Shown: positions 7,830 through 16,772 of the stretch, piece after piece
How the letters are laid out: each line of letters opens with the position of its first letter
Numbering within the stretch: the first letter of the stretch is position 1
Assembly: GCA_964389025.1 (NCBI GenBank)
Contig: CAYMCQ010000003.1
Location: 1-64,000, forward strand
Origin: CAYMCQ01 sp964389025
GTDB lineage: Bacteria; Verrucomicrobiota; Verrucomicrobiia; Limisphaerales; CAYMCQ01
Reading direction: 5' to 3'
Length of the DNA stretch: 64,000 nt
Notes under the pieces: generated by a model
Databases searched by the model: none
Seen by the model: the letters and a program-made list of their open reading frames with translations, nothing else
Told to the model about the DNA's origin: nothing
Position numbers and translations under genes: made by a program

Positions 7830-10457
7830 ATGCAAACTTCGTCTATACGTCTGGTTTCGGGGGCAACGCGCCTCGCGGCGCGGCCCGTTTTACTCACCTT
7901 CCTCCTTCTCGCGACGTGCATCGGTGACGCGGACAGAGCCAGCGGCGCGGCGGCGAACCGGGTGTCTTCGCCCGCTGCCGCAAAGATTGAACCCGACAGT
8001 TTGCTGGCCCGCTTCCTCGCCGGGCCGATGCAGGGCGTGGAAGAAATCATTTTCGCCGCCCGTGCGCTCAACCCGACAGACGGCCATTGGTATGCGAACT
8101 TCGGCTATTACTCCCACGACCCGGACCGCAAAGCCTACGCCGAGGGCGCGAAGCTCTATCGCTTGAATCTCCGCACGCGCGAGTTGACTGCGCTCCTCGT
8201 GGACGAGACCGGCGGCGTGCGCGACCCGCAAGTGAGTTACGACGGGAAGACAATCCTCTTCTGCTACCGCCCCGGCGGGACGGAGAATTACCACCTTTAT
8301 GAACTCAACTTGAGCGACGCCGGTGAAAATCCAAAATCCGAAATCCAAAATCCGAAATTGAAACAACTCACCAGCGGCCCGTATGACGACATCGAGCCAA
8401 CCTACCTTCCGGACGGCGGCATCATCTTCGTGAGCAGCCGCTGCAAACGCTGGGTGAACTGCTGGCTCACGCAGGTCGCCGTGCTGCATCGCTGCGACGC
8501 CGACGGCTCGAACATCCGCGCTCTCTCCAGCAACAACGAGCACGATAACACACCCTGGCTACTACCCGATGGCCGGGTTCTTTATACCCGCTGGGAATAC
8601 GTGGATCGCAGCCAGGTTCACTTCCATCACCTCTGGGCTGCGAATCCCGATGGCACCGCGCAGACGATTTGGTTCGGCAATTTGCATCCCGGCATCACGA
8701 TGATTGACGCCAAGCCCATCCCCGGCAGCGGCAAGATCGTCGCGAGTTTCAGTCCCGGCCACGGTCAGCGCGAGCACGACGGCGTGATCACGGTTGTTGA
8801 CCCCAAGGGCGGCCCGGATGCGAAGGAGTTGGCGAGAAAGATCAGCGCCAGCTCGCGCTTCCGCGACCCGTGGGCGTTCAGTGAAAACTGTTTCCTTGCC
8901 GCCAGGAACAACACACTCGTTCTCATGGATGCCGAGGGAAACACCGAGGAACTCATCAGGCTGCCCGCCGCCGACCGCGCCGCCAAACTCGAATGTCACG
9001 AGCCGCGTCCGCTCGTGCCGCGCCCGCGTGAACTCGTGATCCAGCCGCGCACGAAACCGGAAGAGGCCACCGGCCGTTATCTCTTGGCTGACGTGAACCA
9101 GGGTCGCAACATGACTGGCGTGAAGCCGGGGGAAATCAAAAAACTCCTCGTGCTAGAAACGCTGCCCATGCCCATCCACTACACCGGAGGCATGGAGCCA
9201 ATCAGCTACGGTGGCACCTTCACGCTCGAACGCATCCTGGGCACCGTGCCGGTCGAACCGGATGGCTCGGCTTACTTCCAGGTGCCCGCAATGCGGAGCG
9301 TCTTCTTCATCGCGCTCGATGAGAATGACATGGCGGTGAAGCGAATGCAGAGTTTCACCAGCATCCAGCCAGGTGAAGTCCAAAGTTGCGTCGGCTGCCA
9401 CGAACACCGGGCGCAAACCCCCCGCGCTGATTTCCGCGAAACCCTGGCCGTCCGCAAACCCGCGGCACGCATCGAACCCATCCGCGACGCGCCCCAAGTC
9501 TTTGACTTCCCGCGCGACGTGCAGCCGATCCTCAACGATCTCTGCGCCGATTGCCACGGCTACGAAAAAACCGCGCGCGGTGGTCCGCGCGCCGGACGCC
9601 TCATCCTCACTGGCGATCGCGGCCCGCTCTACAGCCACAGTTACTACATGCTCACCATCGCCCGCCTCTTCGCCGATGGCCGCAATCAGCCGAAGAGCAA
9701 CTACGAGCCGCGCGCCCTCGGCAGTTCCGCTAGCAAACTGCTCACGATGCTCGACGGCTCGCATTACGGCGTGCAGGCGACGCCGCACCAGAAAAAAATG
9801 CTGCGCCTGTGGATCGAATCTGCCGCCGCCTATCCCGGCACCTACGCCGCGCTCGGCTGCGGCATGATCGGCAACTACGCCGAGAACAACCAGATCAACA
9901 CCGGCGCCGACTGGCCCGCCACCAAAGCCGCCACCGAAGTCATTCAGAAACGTTGCGTAAGTTGCCACGACGAACCCAGCCGCCATCTCCCGCTCAACCT
10001 CGCCGACGAACGCGGCGTTTCCTTCTGGCAGCCGAGGATGGATGACCCGCGTCTGCTCACGAGCCGCCACATCGTTTTCAACCTCACGCGCCCGGAAAAG
10101 TCCATCATGCTCCTCGCCCCGCTGGCGGCGGCGTCCGGCGGCTGGGGCGTTTGTCGCGATCTGAAATCAAATCAGCCCGCCACCGTCTTCGCCGACCAGA
10201 ACGACCCCGGCTATGAAGCCCTGCTCGCGCTCATCGCCGCAGGCAAGGACTACCTCGCGGAAAACACCCGCTTCGACATGCCCGGCTTCAGACCGCGCTT
10301 CGATTGGGTTCGCGAAATGAAACGCTACGGCGTGCTGCCCGAATGTGTGAAGCCTGAGGACGTGACGGACGTTTACAGCATCGAACAGGAATATTGGAAA
10401 TCCTTCTGGCATCAGCCGACTATGACTTCTGCGCAATTCAAGGATTCTGGCCGATAA
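7830..10457 (+). CDS. HzsA-like secreted haem-c protein (hydrazine synthase alpha subunit-like)
   Basis: Protein of 875 aa from the ATG at 7830; an in-frame TTG at 7803 would precede the signal peptide and is less likely. A hydrophobic segment PVLLTFLLLATC near the N terminus is a signal peptide or lipoprotein-like signal. The first half is a beta-propeller (TolB/WD40-like; e.g. DPQVSYDGKTILFCYRPGG). The second half carries three haem-c motifs: CVGCH near residue 520, CADCH near 572 and CVSCH near 709. This matches the HzsA-like family widespread in Planctomycetes and Verrucomicrobia that do not perform anammox. It is probably a periplasmic redox protein with unknown substrate. No hzsB/C genes are nearby. 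Confidence 0.82.
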   Translation: MQTSSIRLVSGATRLAARPVLLTFLLLATCIGDADRASGAAANRVSSPAAAKIEPDSLLARFLAGPMQGVEEIIFAARALNPTDGHWYANFGYYSHDPDRKAYAEGAKLYRLNLRTRELTALLVDETGGVRDPQVSYDGKTILFCYRPGGTENYHLYELNLSDAGENPKSEIQNPKLKQLTSGPYDDIEPTYLPDGGIIFVSSRCKRWVNCWLTQVAVLHRCDADGSNIRALSSNNEHDNTPWLLPDGRVLYTRWEYVDRSQVHFHHLWAANPDGTAQTIWFGNLHPGITMIDAKPIPGSGKIVASFSPGHGQREHDGVITVVDPKGGPDAKELARKISASSRFRDPWAFSENCFLAARNNTLVLMDAEGNTEELIRLPAADRAAKLECHEPRPLVPRPRELVIQPRTKPEEATGRYLLADVNQGRNMTGVKPGEIKKLLVLETLPMPIHYTGGMEPISYGGTFTLERILGTVPVEPDGSAYFQVPAMRSVFFIALDENDMAVKRMQSFTSIQPGEVQSCVGCHEHRAQTPRADFRETLAVRKPAARIEPIRDAPQVFDFPRDVQPILNDLCADCHGYEKTARGGPRAGRLILTGDRGPLYSHSYYMLTIARLFADGRNQPKSNYEPRALGSSASKLLTMLDGSHYGVQATPHQKKMLRLWIESAAAYPGTYAALGCGMIGNYAENNQINTGADWPATKAATEVIQKRCVSCHDEPSRHLPLNLADERGVSFWQPRMDDPRLLTSRHIVFNLTRPEKSIMLLAPLAAASGGWGVCRDLKSNQPATVFADQNDPGYEALLALIAAGKDYLAENTRFDMPGFRPRFDWVREMKRYGVLPECVKPEDVTDVYSIEQEYWKSFWHQPTMTSAQFKDSGR
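8326..8362 (+). repeat. Short-unit repeat inside the HzsA-like gene
   Basis: Tandem AAATCC(A/G)-type units lie in frame inside the coding sequence and encode ENPKSEIQNPKLK at about residues 165-178, in a loop between propeller blades. It belongs to the same class as the short-unit repeats at 32669, 52141, 52746, 55087 and 56059. Confidence 0.7.
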
Positions 10458-10464
10458 TGCATTA

Positions 10465-10486
10465 ACCCCGAAAGCTTTCGGGGTTC
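10465..10486. terminator. Perfect 22-nt palindrome after the HzsA-like gene
   Basis: AACCCCGAAAG followed directly by its inverse complement CTTTCGGGGTT, 8 nt after the stop codon. It lies between convergent genes, so it is a plausible terminator for both, although no strong T-run follows. Confidence 0.6.
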
Positions 10487-10576
10487 CGCCGGGTTTATCA
10501 TGGCATTTGATTTTTGAATCGCTTGCGGACACAAGACGTATTCAAATCAACTTGCCCTCCGGGGTTCGTTCGCCAG

Positions 10577-11932
10577 TCACTCGTAGCGCAACGCCTGAAT
10601 GGGATCGAGCTTGGCTGCCTTGAGGGCTGGAAACAAGCCTGCGATTACTCCCACCGCCGCGCTGAACGCCACCGCCACCGCCATGGCCACGGGAGTGATG
10701 ACCGGCGTGTTTGCATTGGGGGCGAGTCTGGCCAGCACATCCACAAACCCATACGAAGCGACCACGCCCATTCCCGCGCCGAACAGTGCGATGACGACGC
10801 TCTCAATCAGCACCTGCATGAAAATGGCCAGGCCCGTGGCCCCGACCGCTTTGCAGATACCGATCTCGCGAATGCGCTCGTTAATGCTGGCGAGCATGAT
10901 GTTCATGATCCCAATCCCGCCGACCAGCAGGCTGATGGCCGCAATGATCCCGCCGCTTATGCGCGCATTGCGAATCTGTTGATCAATCGTCTCCAACTGA
11001 TTTTCCTGCGTGCGAAAGCTGAAATCCTCGATGCCGCGATGCGTCAGCATGAGGACGTTACGGGCTTGCTGGAGCGCCGGTTCCAGCTCGGCGAGATCCA
11101 TCACTTTGAGATCAATATCCGACAGGCGCGGATCCGGGATGCCGTCCTTGTCCGCAGCGGTGCGAAAACGGAGCCAGGCGGTGTTGAGGGGCATGTAGAT
11201 CGTCTGGTTCTTGCGCGCGAAGGCCCAGTTGCCCCCGCGTCCCCAGCCGCGCATTCGGCTTGGCCCAGCCTGGGATTCGGCGGCGCGGCTTTTGGCCTGC
11301 TCGCGTTGCTTCTTGTCCCGCTCGCCTTCGTAACGCTGAAACATGCCCACGATCGTGAAGGGCTGGCTGTTGATACTGATGATTTCTCCAAGCGGAATGA
11401 TTTCGCGTCCCGCGCTTTCTGGAGAACCAAACAGTTCGTCGCGAATCCCCGTGCCGATGACGCAAACCGCGTTCGCGTTCTCCTCGTCCAGATCGGTGAA
11501 AAACCGTCCATGCTCCAACGTGTGCAAATTCATTTCCAGCACGGCGGTTGAAACGCCGACGCACTCTGACGGCGAACTCATTTTGTCGCCCCGGGACAGA
11601 ATCACGCCGTTCACGCCCATCTCCGGCGAAACCAACCGCAGCAACGGGGCGCTCTTCCTCAACGATTGCACGTCCGCCATTGTGCGTCCGGGCGCCTGGT
11701 CGGCCAGATGTTCCTGCTCGGAAGGCACGGCTTGTTGTTCGAGCAACACCTTGTCCGCGCCGCCCATCGCGACCATGGATTCCCGCATCCCGTTCTCCAT
11801 GCCCTTGATGATCGCCGCCATGCCGACGAGGCTGGCCACGCCCAGGATGATGCCGAGCATCGTCAGCAGGGAACGGAATTTGTGCGACCAAACTTCCTTG
11901 AGTCCGACCGCGATGTTGGTGGTGAAGGTCAT
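10577..11932 (-). CDS. MacB-like ABC transporter permease 2
   Basis: Permease of 451 aa with the MacB architecture: an N-terminal membrane helix (FRSLLTMLGIILGVASLVGM), a periplasmic MacB_PCD domain (roughly residues 50-320), and a C-terminal FtsX domain with three helices (IIAAISLLVGGIGIMNIMLA and following) ending in AAKLDPIQALRYE. It lacks the fused ATPase of E. coli MacB; the ATPase is a separate gene upstream. Last gene of a four-gene operon (adaptor, ATPase, permease, permease), 7 nt after its paralogue. Probable role: export of a small molecule or peptide across the envelope. Confidence 0.88.
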   Translation of the reverse strand: MTFTTNIAVGLKEVWSHKFRSLLTMLGIILGVASLVGMAAIIKGMENGMRESMVAMGGADKVLLEQQAVPSEQEHLADQAPGRTMADVQSLRKSAPLLRLVSPEMGVNGVILSRGDKMSSPSECVGVSTAVLEMNLHTLEHGRFFTDLDEENANAVCVIGTGIRDELFGSPESAGREIIPLGEIISINSQPFTIVGMFQRYEGERDKKQREQAKSRAAESQAGPSRMRGWGRGGNWAFARKNQTIYMPLNTAWLRFRTAADKDGIPDPRLSDIDLKVMDLAELEPALQQARNVLMLTHRGIEDFSFRTQENQLETIDQQIRNARISGGIIAAISLLVGGIGIMNIMLASINERIREIGICKAVGATGLAIFMQVLIESVVIALFGAGMGVVASYGFVDVLARLAPNANTPVITPVAMAVAVAFSAAVGVIAGLFPALKAAKLDPIQALRYE

Positions 11933-11939
11933 GGCTCGG

Positions 11940-13388
11940 TTACTCGTAACGCAACGCCTGGATGGGGTTCAGCCGCGCCGCTTTGATCGCCGGGAAAAGT
12001 CCCGCCAGAATTCCCACCAACACGCTGAACCCAAACGCCACCAGCATCGCCGTGGCCGTCACGATGGGCGCGTTTTCCGTGGGCGAGAACGAATTGAGCA
12101 TCCGCACCAGCGCGAAGGACGCCGCCAATCCCGCCAAACCGCCGAGCACGGCGATGACCAGGGACTCGACCAGGATCTGGATGAAGATGTCGCTAGTGGC
12201 GGCGCCCACGGATTTGCGGATGCCGATTTCGCGCACGCGCTCGGAAATGCTGGCAAGCATGATATTCATGATGCCAATCCCGCCAACGAGCAGACTGATC
12301 CCGGCGATAAGTCCGCCGCTCAGGCGCGCATCGCGGATGAAGGTGTTGATGTTTTCCGCCCATTCTTCCTGCGTGCGAAACGTGAAGTCCTCGATGCCGC
12401 GGTGCGTAGACATCAGCACGTTGCGAATCTGCTGCAACGCCTCCGGCAATGTGTCCACGCTGGCGATGCGCAGTTCGAGATTGGACAAGCGCGGGTCGCC
12501 CGTGGCTCCGCCCGCCCCGCCTGCGGATTGAAAGCCGGAGCCGAAGCCCGTCAAGCTGATCCCAGTGCGAAATTTCATCCACATTGTGTTCAGCGGAATA
12601 TAAACGGTGGAGTTCTTGAGCTGGAACACGAAGTTGCCGCGCCGCCGGCTGCCGCCCCGGTAACCACGGTCGCGCGCGACAATATCTTTCGGTTGGGGCT
12701 TTTGGGCTTCGAGCCTCGCGAATTCGCGCGTCTTGCGTTCCTGTTCGCTCTCATAACGCTTGAACATGCCGATGATGGTGAACGGGACGCCATTGATGTA
12801 AATCGTCTCACCGATGGGGATGATCTCCCGCCCTTCCTGTTCAGGCGTGCCCCACAACTCGTCGCGCGTTTCGGTGCCGATGACGCAGACGTTGCGCGCC
12901 ATTTCGTCGTCAATCTCATTGAACATCCGGCCGTGTTCGACGACGTGTTCGCTCATCTCCAGAGCCACCGGCCACACGCCCATCAGCATCCAGGGCCGGA
13001 AGCTTTTCCCGTGCGCGGAAACCGTGGCATACAACCGCATCTCCGGCGAGAGCCGCGTGACCAGCGGTGCATTTTCCTTGAGCGCGAGGACATCGTTGAT
13101 GGTGATGCCCACCGCTTGATCGCTGAGGTGACGCTGGTCAATCGGGATGTCCTGCGACTCGATCCTCACCTTCTCCAGTCCGCCGATGGCGACGAGCGCT
13201 TCCTTTGCGCCCTTCTCCATCCCGGACACGAGCGCCGACATCGCGACCAGACTTGATACGCCGAGGATGATGCCCAGCATGGTGAGCAACGAACGGAATT
13301 TGTGCGCCCAAATTTCCCGCAACCCGGCGAGGACGGTGGTGTAGAATTGCGCGGAAGAGTGGCGAATGGTTTCGACGGACGATTTCAT
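11940..13388 (-). CDS. MacB-like ABC transporter permease 1
   Basis: Permease of 482 aa, clearly paralogous to the next gene: both share an HKFRSLLTMLGIILGV helix, the ISLLVGGIGIMNIMLASI helix and the terminal (L)NPIQALRYE. It has a MacB_PCD periplasmic domain and an FtsX domain. The periplasmic part contains a Gly-rich insert (GGSRRRGNF, FQSAGGAGGATG) absent from the partner. Its first codons overlap the ATPase stop by 4 nt, so the two are translationally coupled. The pair may form a heterodimer. Confidence 0.88.
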   Translation of the reverse strand: MKSSVETIRHSSAQFYTTVLAGLREIWAHKFRSLLTMLGIILGVSSLVAMSALVSGMEKGAKEALVAIGGLEKVRIESQDIPIDQRHLSDQAVGITINDVLALKENAPLVTRLSPEMRLYATVSAHGKSFRPWMLMGVWPVALEMSEHVVEHGRMFNEIDDEMARNVCVIGTETRDELWGTPEQEGREIIPIGETIYINGVPFTIIGMFKRYESEQERKTREFARLEAQKPQPKDIVARDRGYRGGSRRRGNFVFQLKNSTVYIPLNTMWMKFRTGISLTGFGSGFQSAGGAGGATGDPRLSNLELRIASVDTLPEALQQIRNVLMSTHRGIEDFTFRTQEEWAENINTFIRDARLSGGLIAGISLLVGGIGIMNIMLASISERVREIGIRKSVGAATSDIFIQILVESLVIAVLGGLAGLAASFALVRMLNSFSPTENAPIVTATAMLVAFGFSVLVGILAGLFPAIKAARLNPIQALRYE

Positions 13389-14125
13389 GCCGTTGCCTCG
13401 TTCTGCAAGCCGCCGTTCTGTGCAGCGCTTTCCAAGCCCGCCAAGGTCAAGTCAACTTTCTCCGCGATCTTGCCGTCGCGAATCTCGATGCGCCGCGGGG
13501 TGACAGCGGCAATTTCGGGATCGTGTGTCACCAGCACGATGGTGCGTCCCTCGGTGCTGAGCTTGCGGAACAAACTCAGGATGGCCTCGCCGGTGTGGGA
13601 ATCGAGGTTGCCCGTTGGCTCGTCGGCAAAGACGATCTTGGGGCTGTTGACCAGCGCGCGGGCGATGGCGGCGCGTTGTTGTTGGCCGCCGGAAAGCTGG
13701 CTGGGCCGGTGTTTGGCGCGGTTGGACATGCCCACGGCTTCCAGCGCCGCCATCGAGCGCTCGCGGCGTTCCTTGCCGGACACGCCGCTGTAAATCATCG
13801 GCAGCTCGACATTTTGCAGGACGTTGAGCTTGGGCAGCAGATTGAAGAACTGGAATACGAATCCGATCTTTTGGTTCCGGATGGACGCGAGTTGGCGCGA
13901 GGAAGCGCCGTGGATCATCACGCCGTCGAGCCGGATGGTGCCCTTGGTGGGCGAGTCGAGACATCCCAGGATGTGCATCAGCGTGGACTTGCCGCTGCCC
14001 GACGGACCGATGATGGAAATGAACTCGCCCTCCGCGATATCAGTCGTGACATCGTCCAGCGCGCGGATTTCCTCATCGCCAAGGCGATAAATTTTGCTGA
14101 CGTTGCGGAGTTCGACCAGGGCCAT
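13385..14125 (-). CDS. MacB/LolD-type ABC transporter ATPase
   Basis: Nucleotide-binding subunit of 246 aa. Walker A GPSGSGKST is at residues 40-48, followed by the Q-loop (GFVFQFFNLLPKL), the signature LSGGQQQRAAIARAL, Walker B IVFADEPTGNLDS and the H-loop VLVTHDPEIA. The length and the DEPTGNLD variant fit the LolD/MacB/FtsE class. It energises the two permeases encoded directly downstream and overlaps the first by 4 nt. Confidence 0.93.
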   Translation of the reverse strand: MALVELRNVSKIYRLGDEEIRALDDVTTDIAEGEFISIIGPSGSGKSTLMHILGCLDSPTKGTIRLDGVMIHGASSRQLASIRNQKIGFVFQFFNLLPKLNVLQNVELPMIYSGVSGKERRERSMAALEAVGMSNRAKHRPSQLSGGQQQRAAIARALVNSPKIVFADEPTGNLDSHTGEAILSLFRKLSTEGRTIVLVTHDPEIAAVTPRRIEIRDGKIAEKVDLTLAGLESAAQNGGLQNEATA

Positions 14126-14160
14126 GATGTTCTTGTGTTCGAAAGCTGAATGAATCGGAT

Positions 14161-15414
14161 TCAGTGCGACCCGCCAGCGTCAGCTCGCGGCGAGGGCGGC
14201 TTGGGTTTGGCCGTGACATTCGAGGTTGAACCGCTGGCAGAGGCAGCACCGGTTACCTTCGCTTTCGGGACAACTTTGTCGCCGCCACCTGGACGCTGCC
14301 CGCTCAGTTGCTTCGCTTTCTTGTCGCGTTCTTCCTTTGGCAGTTCGAGCGACACGACCTCACCTGCGGAAAGGCCTTCCTGAATTTCCGCGAAGAAAAA
14401 GTCGGACACGCCGACCTTGACGTTGCGTTTTTCGAATGACTCGCCCTGCCGCACGTAAACGAAGCGCTCGTATTGACCGGTCTCAGGATTTTTCTCAGTG
14501 AACACGGCGGCCAGTGGCACCGCCGCCACGTTGTCGGCCGAGGCCACGGGAATCTTGATGTTGGCGGTCATCCCCGGACGGACGCGGGGGTCCACGTTCT
14601 TGAGCAGGATGCGTGCGGCAAATCCTTTGATGTTGTTCTTGATCGTCGCTTGCGGTGCGATGCGTTCCACGATGCCCGTCACCTTGAGGCCTGCCACGGC
14701 TTCCACGGCGACTTCCACGGCCTGGTCGCCTTTGAGGCGCGGAACATCAGCCTGGTTTACGTGGGCATTGATCACCATCGAGTTCAGGTCGGCGATGGTC
14801 AGCACCTCCGTGCCGCTGTTGAACCCGCCCGAGCCCGAAACCGCCTGACCCGTCGAGACCGGGCGGGTCAGGATGGTGCAATCAAACGGCGCGCGCACTT
14901 CGGTCTTGGTCAGCCGCTCGTCGGTGATGGCCATATCCTTCTGCGATCGGTCCAGGGAATTCTTGGCCAGTTCGAAGGTGGTCTTGGTATCGTCGTGCAG
15001 TTCCTGGGAAATGAGCTGTTGCGCCAGCATCTCCTTGGCCCGCTTGTAGTCCCGCTCGGCTTTCTCGAGCGAAAGCCTGGCGCGCTCGATGTCCGTGAGG
15101 TTGGAGGCGCGTTGTTGCTGCAGTTCCTTGTCGTCAAGCTTGAACAACAGGTCGCCCTTTTTCACAAGGTCGCCGATGTCCACCGGCAATTGATCAATCT
15201 TCCCGTTGATCTCGGGCCGCACGGAAACCTGCTCCGCCGGCCCGATCTCGCCCGCGGCGTTCACGGCAAAGCTGATGTTGGTTTGAATGACTTCGGCGGT
15301 GGTCGGGCGGGCTGACGAACCTGCCGTCATGTTGGCTTGCGGCAAATGATCCCGCAGAAAATAAGCCGCGACACCCGCCCCCAAAACAATAGTAACTGCG
15401 ATAAATTTTTTCAT
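14161..15414 (-). CDS. MacA-like periplasmic adaptor (membrane fusion protein)
   Basis: Adaptor of 417 aa. One N-terminal membrane helix (FIAVTIVLGAGVAAYFL) anchors it. The split biotinyl-lipoyl domain (SVRPEINGKIDQLPVDIGD and the later VRAPFDCTILTRPVSTGQAV) brackets an alpha-helical hairpin at about residues 105-170. A beta-barrel and a membrane-proximal domain follow, and the C terminus is Lys/Pro/Gly-rich. First gene of the exporter operon; no TolC-like gene adjoins it, so the outer-membrane channel must be shared, perhaps with another locus. Confidence 0.9.
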   Translation of the reverse strand: MKKFIAVTIVLGAGVAAYFLRDHLPQANMTAGSSARPTTAEVIQTNISFAVNAAGEIGPAEQVSVRPEINGKIDQLPVDIGDLVKKGDLLFKLDDKELQQQRASNLTDIERARLSLEKAERDYKRAKEMLAQQLISQELHDDTKTTFELAKNSLDRSQKDMAITDERLTKTEVRAPFDCTILTRPVSTGQAVSGSGGFNSGTEVLTIADLNSMVINAHVNQADVPRLKGDQAVEVAVEAVAGLKVTGIVERIAPQATIKNNIKGFAARILLKNVDPRVRPGMTANIKIPVASADNVAAVPLAAVFTEKNPETGQYERFVYVRQGESFEKRNVKVGVSDFFFAEIQEGLSAGEVVSLELPKEERDKKAKQLSGQRPGGGDKVVPKAKVTGAASASGSTSNVTAKPKPPSPRADAGGSH

Positions 15415-15635
15415 TCAGTAACACACTTGGACTCCAAGTTTGGAGAGGCTATTCGGCTGGCACACAGCCTGTAAACGCAATTCCCCATAAGCTCGTCAAA
15501 GCTCAACCCAATGCGCCATTGGTTGCTGGCCATCTATTGGCAGACTTTACACGGGAATTGCTCAGCAATGGTGGGCGTAACTGGCTACTCGTTGGTGTGA
15601 GCGGTCATTTGTGATCATAGATTCCCGGTGACGGC

Positions 15636-15881
15636 TTACTGTTTCCAAAAAGCCGGCTTGGCCGATGTTCCTTGTTTCGGCCAGAGAGGACAGCCTTCGG
15701 GACGGTTGGGTAGTTCAGGATTCCGCGGTCCCAGTTTGTTTACTTGCCGGCAAAAATCCAGCGCCTCAGCCAAGAACGACGCGGCGCACGTTCTGACTGT
15801 CTGATCGCCGCCACCGCAATTTTCAACCAAGCAGAACTTGCTACCGTCAATCAATCTGATTTCAAAGCGTTCGCCGCACAT
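15636..15881 (-). CDS. Small hypothetical Cys-containing protein
   Basis: Frame of 81 aa starting MCGERFEIRLIDGSKF. The first 50 residues look protein-like (beta strands then an amphipathic helix FLAEALDFCRQVNK); the tail is Pro-rich. It starts 21 nt downstream of the truncated copy of the 77-bp repeat and is the last of four small genes on this strand. No family recognised. Confidence 0.4.
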   Translation of the reverse strand: MCGERFEIRLIDGSKFCLVENCGGGDQTVRTCAASFLAEALDFCRQVNKLGPRNPELPNRPEGCPLWPKQGTSAKPAFWKQ

Positions 15882-15901
15882 GGATTGAAGCTGATTTGAA
15901 A

Positions 15902-15978
15902 ATCGAAGCTGCTGGGATAAATGACCGTGCGCGTGGCAGGACTTTAATTATTTCGCGGCGGATGTCTGCTAAAAATTC
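15902..15978 (-). repeat. 77-bp direct repeat, copy 1 (start codon lost)
   Basis: Matches 16696..16772 with 5 differences in 77. In this copy the position equivalent to the ATG of the 51-aa gene is ACG, and the frame diverges right after the repeat and stops soon after. It begins 11 nt after the stop of the 80-aa gene. Confidence 0.85.
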
Positions 15979-15988
15979 ACCCCGGCGT

Positions 15989-16231
15989 TCAAGCCTCAGA
16001 CGGTGGAGTCGGCGGTTTATCCTGCGCGCGCAAACGGAGAAAGCACGCTCTCTGTGCTTCACGTCGAAAATCCTCAAAGCCGACACCAGCGCCGAAACGC
16101 TGATGCAAATCCGTCAGCGCATCGAGATATTCCTGCCTACGATGTTTCCAATCACTGCTCAAGGGATCGAGGTGATTGGCGAAACGGTCGAAGAGAACTG
16201 CAAGCCGCGCCAATTCCCCCGGCGGAATCAT
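15989..16231 (-). CDS. Small hypothetical protein (80 aa)
   Basis: Starts MIPPGELARLAVLFDRFANH; largely helical, with a basic C-terminal half and a Pro-rich end. Its start codon overlaps the stop of the 110-aa gene by 4 nt (ATGA), so the two are probably co-translated. No family recognised. Confidence 0.55.
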   Translation of the reverse strand: MIPPGELARLAVLFDRFANHLDPLSSDWKHRRQEYLDALTDLHQRFGAGVGFEDFRREAQRACFLRLRAQDKPPTPPSEA

Positions 16232-16560
16232 GCGTAGAGCGCCAGCATCTCGGACGCAGCGTGGCGAATCTCAAGGATGCGATCCAAGGAAGGATGAACG
16301 CCGGAATGTTTCGCAGCGAGCGATTGCACTTTCTTCGCTGCGGAGTCAATGACATCGAGCGTTTCGCGCCAAAGCGCCGCCGCGCGTTCGATTTCTTGCT
16401 CCTGCTTGACCGCCAGAACTGCGAACCGATAAATCGAGAGCAAGAAATTCTCAATCTCCGCCAACTGCCCGTCGAACTTTTCCTGCGTCGTGCGGCTTAA
16501 TTGCGCGAGCGCTTCTTCGTTTGCGCTCCGCAATTCAGACAATTCCAAAGTCAATGTCAT
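16228..16560 (-). CDS. Small hypothetical helical protein (110 aa)
   Basis: An almost entirely alpha-helical protein: heptad-like stretches such as QEKFDGQLAEIENFLLSIY and KQEQEIERAAALWRE suggest coiled coil. It has no signal peptide. It starts 12 nt after the 51-aa gene and overlaps the 80-aa gene by 4 nt. The function is unknown. A toxin-antitoxin or immunity role is a guess from the size and linkage only. Confidence 0.6.
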   Translation of the reverse strand: MTLTLELSELRSANEEALAQLSRTTQEKFDGQLAEIENFLLSIYRFAVLAVKQEQEIERAAALWRETLDVIDSAAKKVQSLAAKHSGVHPSLDRILEIRHAASEMLALYA

Positions 16561-16572
16561 AGGGTAAAGATT

Positions 16573-16728
16573 TCAGTCGTTGCCCGAAGTGTCAAGGGAG
16601 TCCCGGCAGATGCGCTCTTCAAACGCGGCGTCCTCGGCATCCAAGTAGCACTCCGCGAAGTAACCGGGCGGACGGATCGGAACGTCCATTGGCGGATCGA
16701 AGCCGCCGGGATAAATGACCGTGCGCAT
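16573..16728 (-). CDS. Small protein (51 aa), first gene of small-gene cluster
   Basis: The frame begins MRTVIYPGGFDPPMDV and ends in an acidic, helical half (FAECYLDAEDAAFEER) with a clear stop. The first 11 codons lie inside the 77-bp repeat. It is followed 12 nt later by the 110-aa gene. Codon composition and operon position argue that it is real; no family recognised. Confidence 0.5.
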   Translation of the reverse strand: MRTVIYPGGFDPPMDVPIRPPGYFAECYLDAEDAAFEERICRDSLDTSGND

Positions 16729-16772
16729 GGAAGGACTTTAATTATTTTGCGGCGGATGTCTGCTAAAAATTC
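16696..16772 (-). repeat. 77-bp direct repeat, copy 2 (leader plus first codons)
   Basis: Holds 44 nt upstream of and 33 nt into the 51-aa gene, including the A/T-rich AAAATAATTAAAG that could be part of a promoter or ribosome-binding region. The second copy lies at 15902..15978, so the copies flank the 80- and 110-aa genes in direct orientation. Confidence 0.85.

Noticed and set aside
11343..13256. 637-codon plus-strand frame
   Set aside because: Antisense to the two MacB-like permeases.
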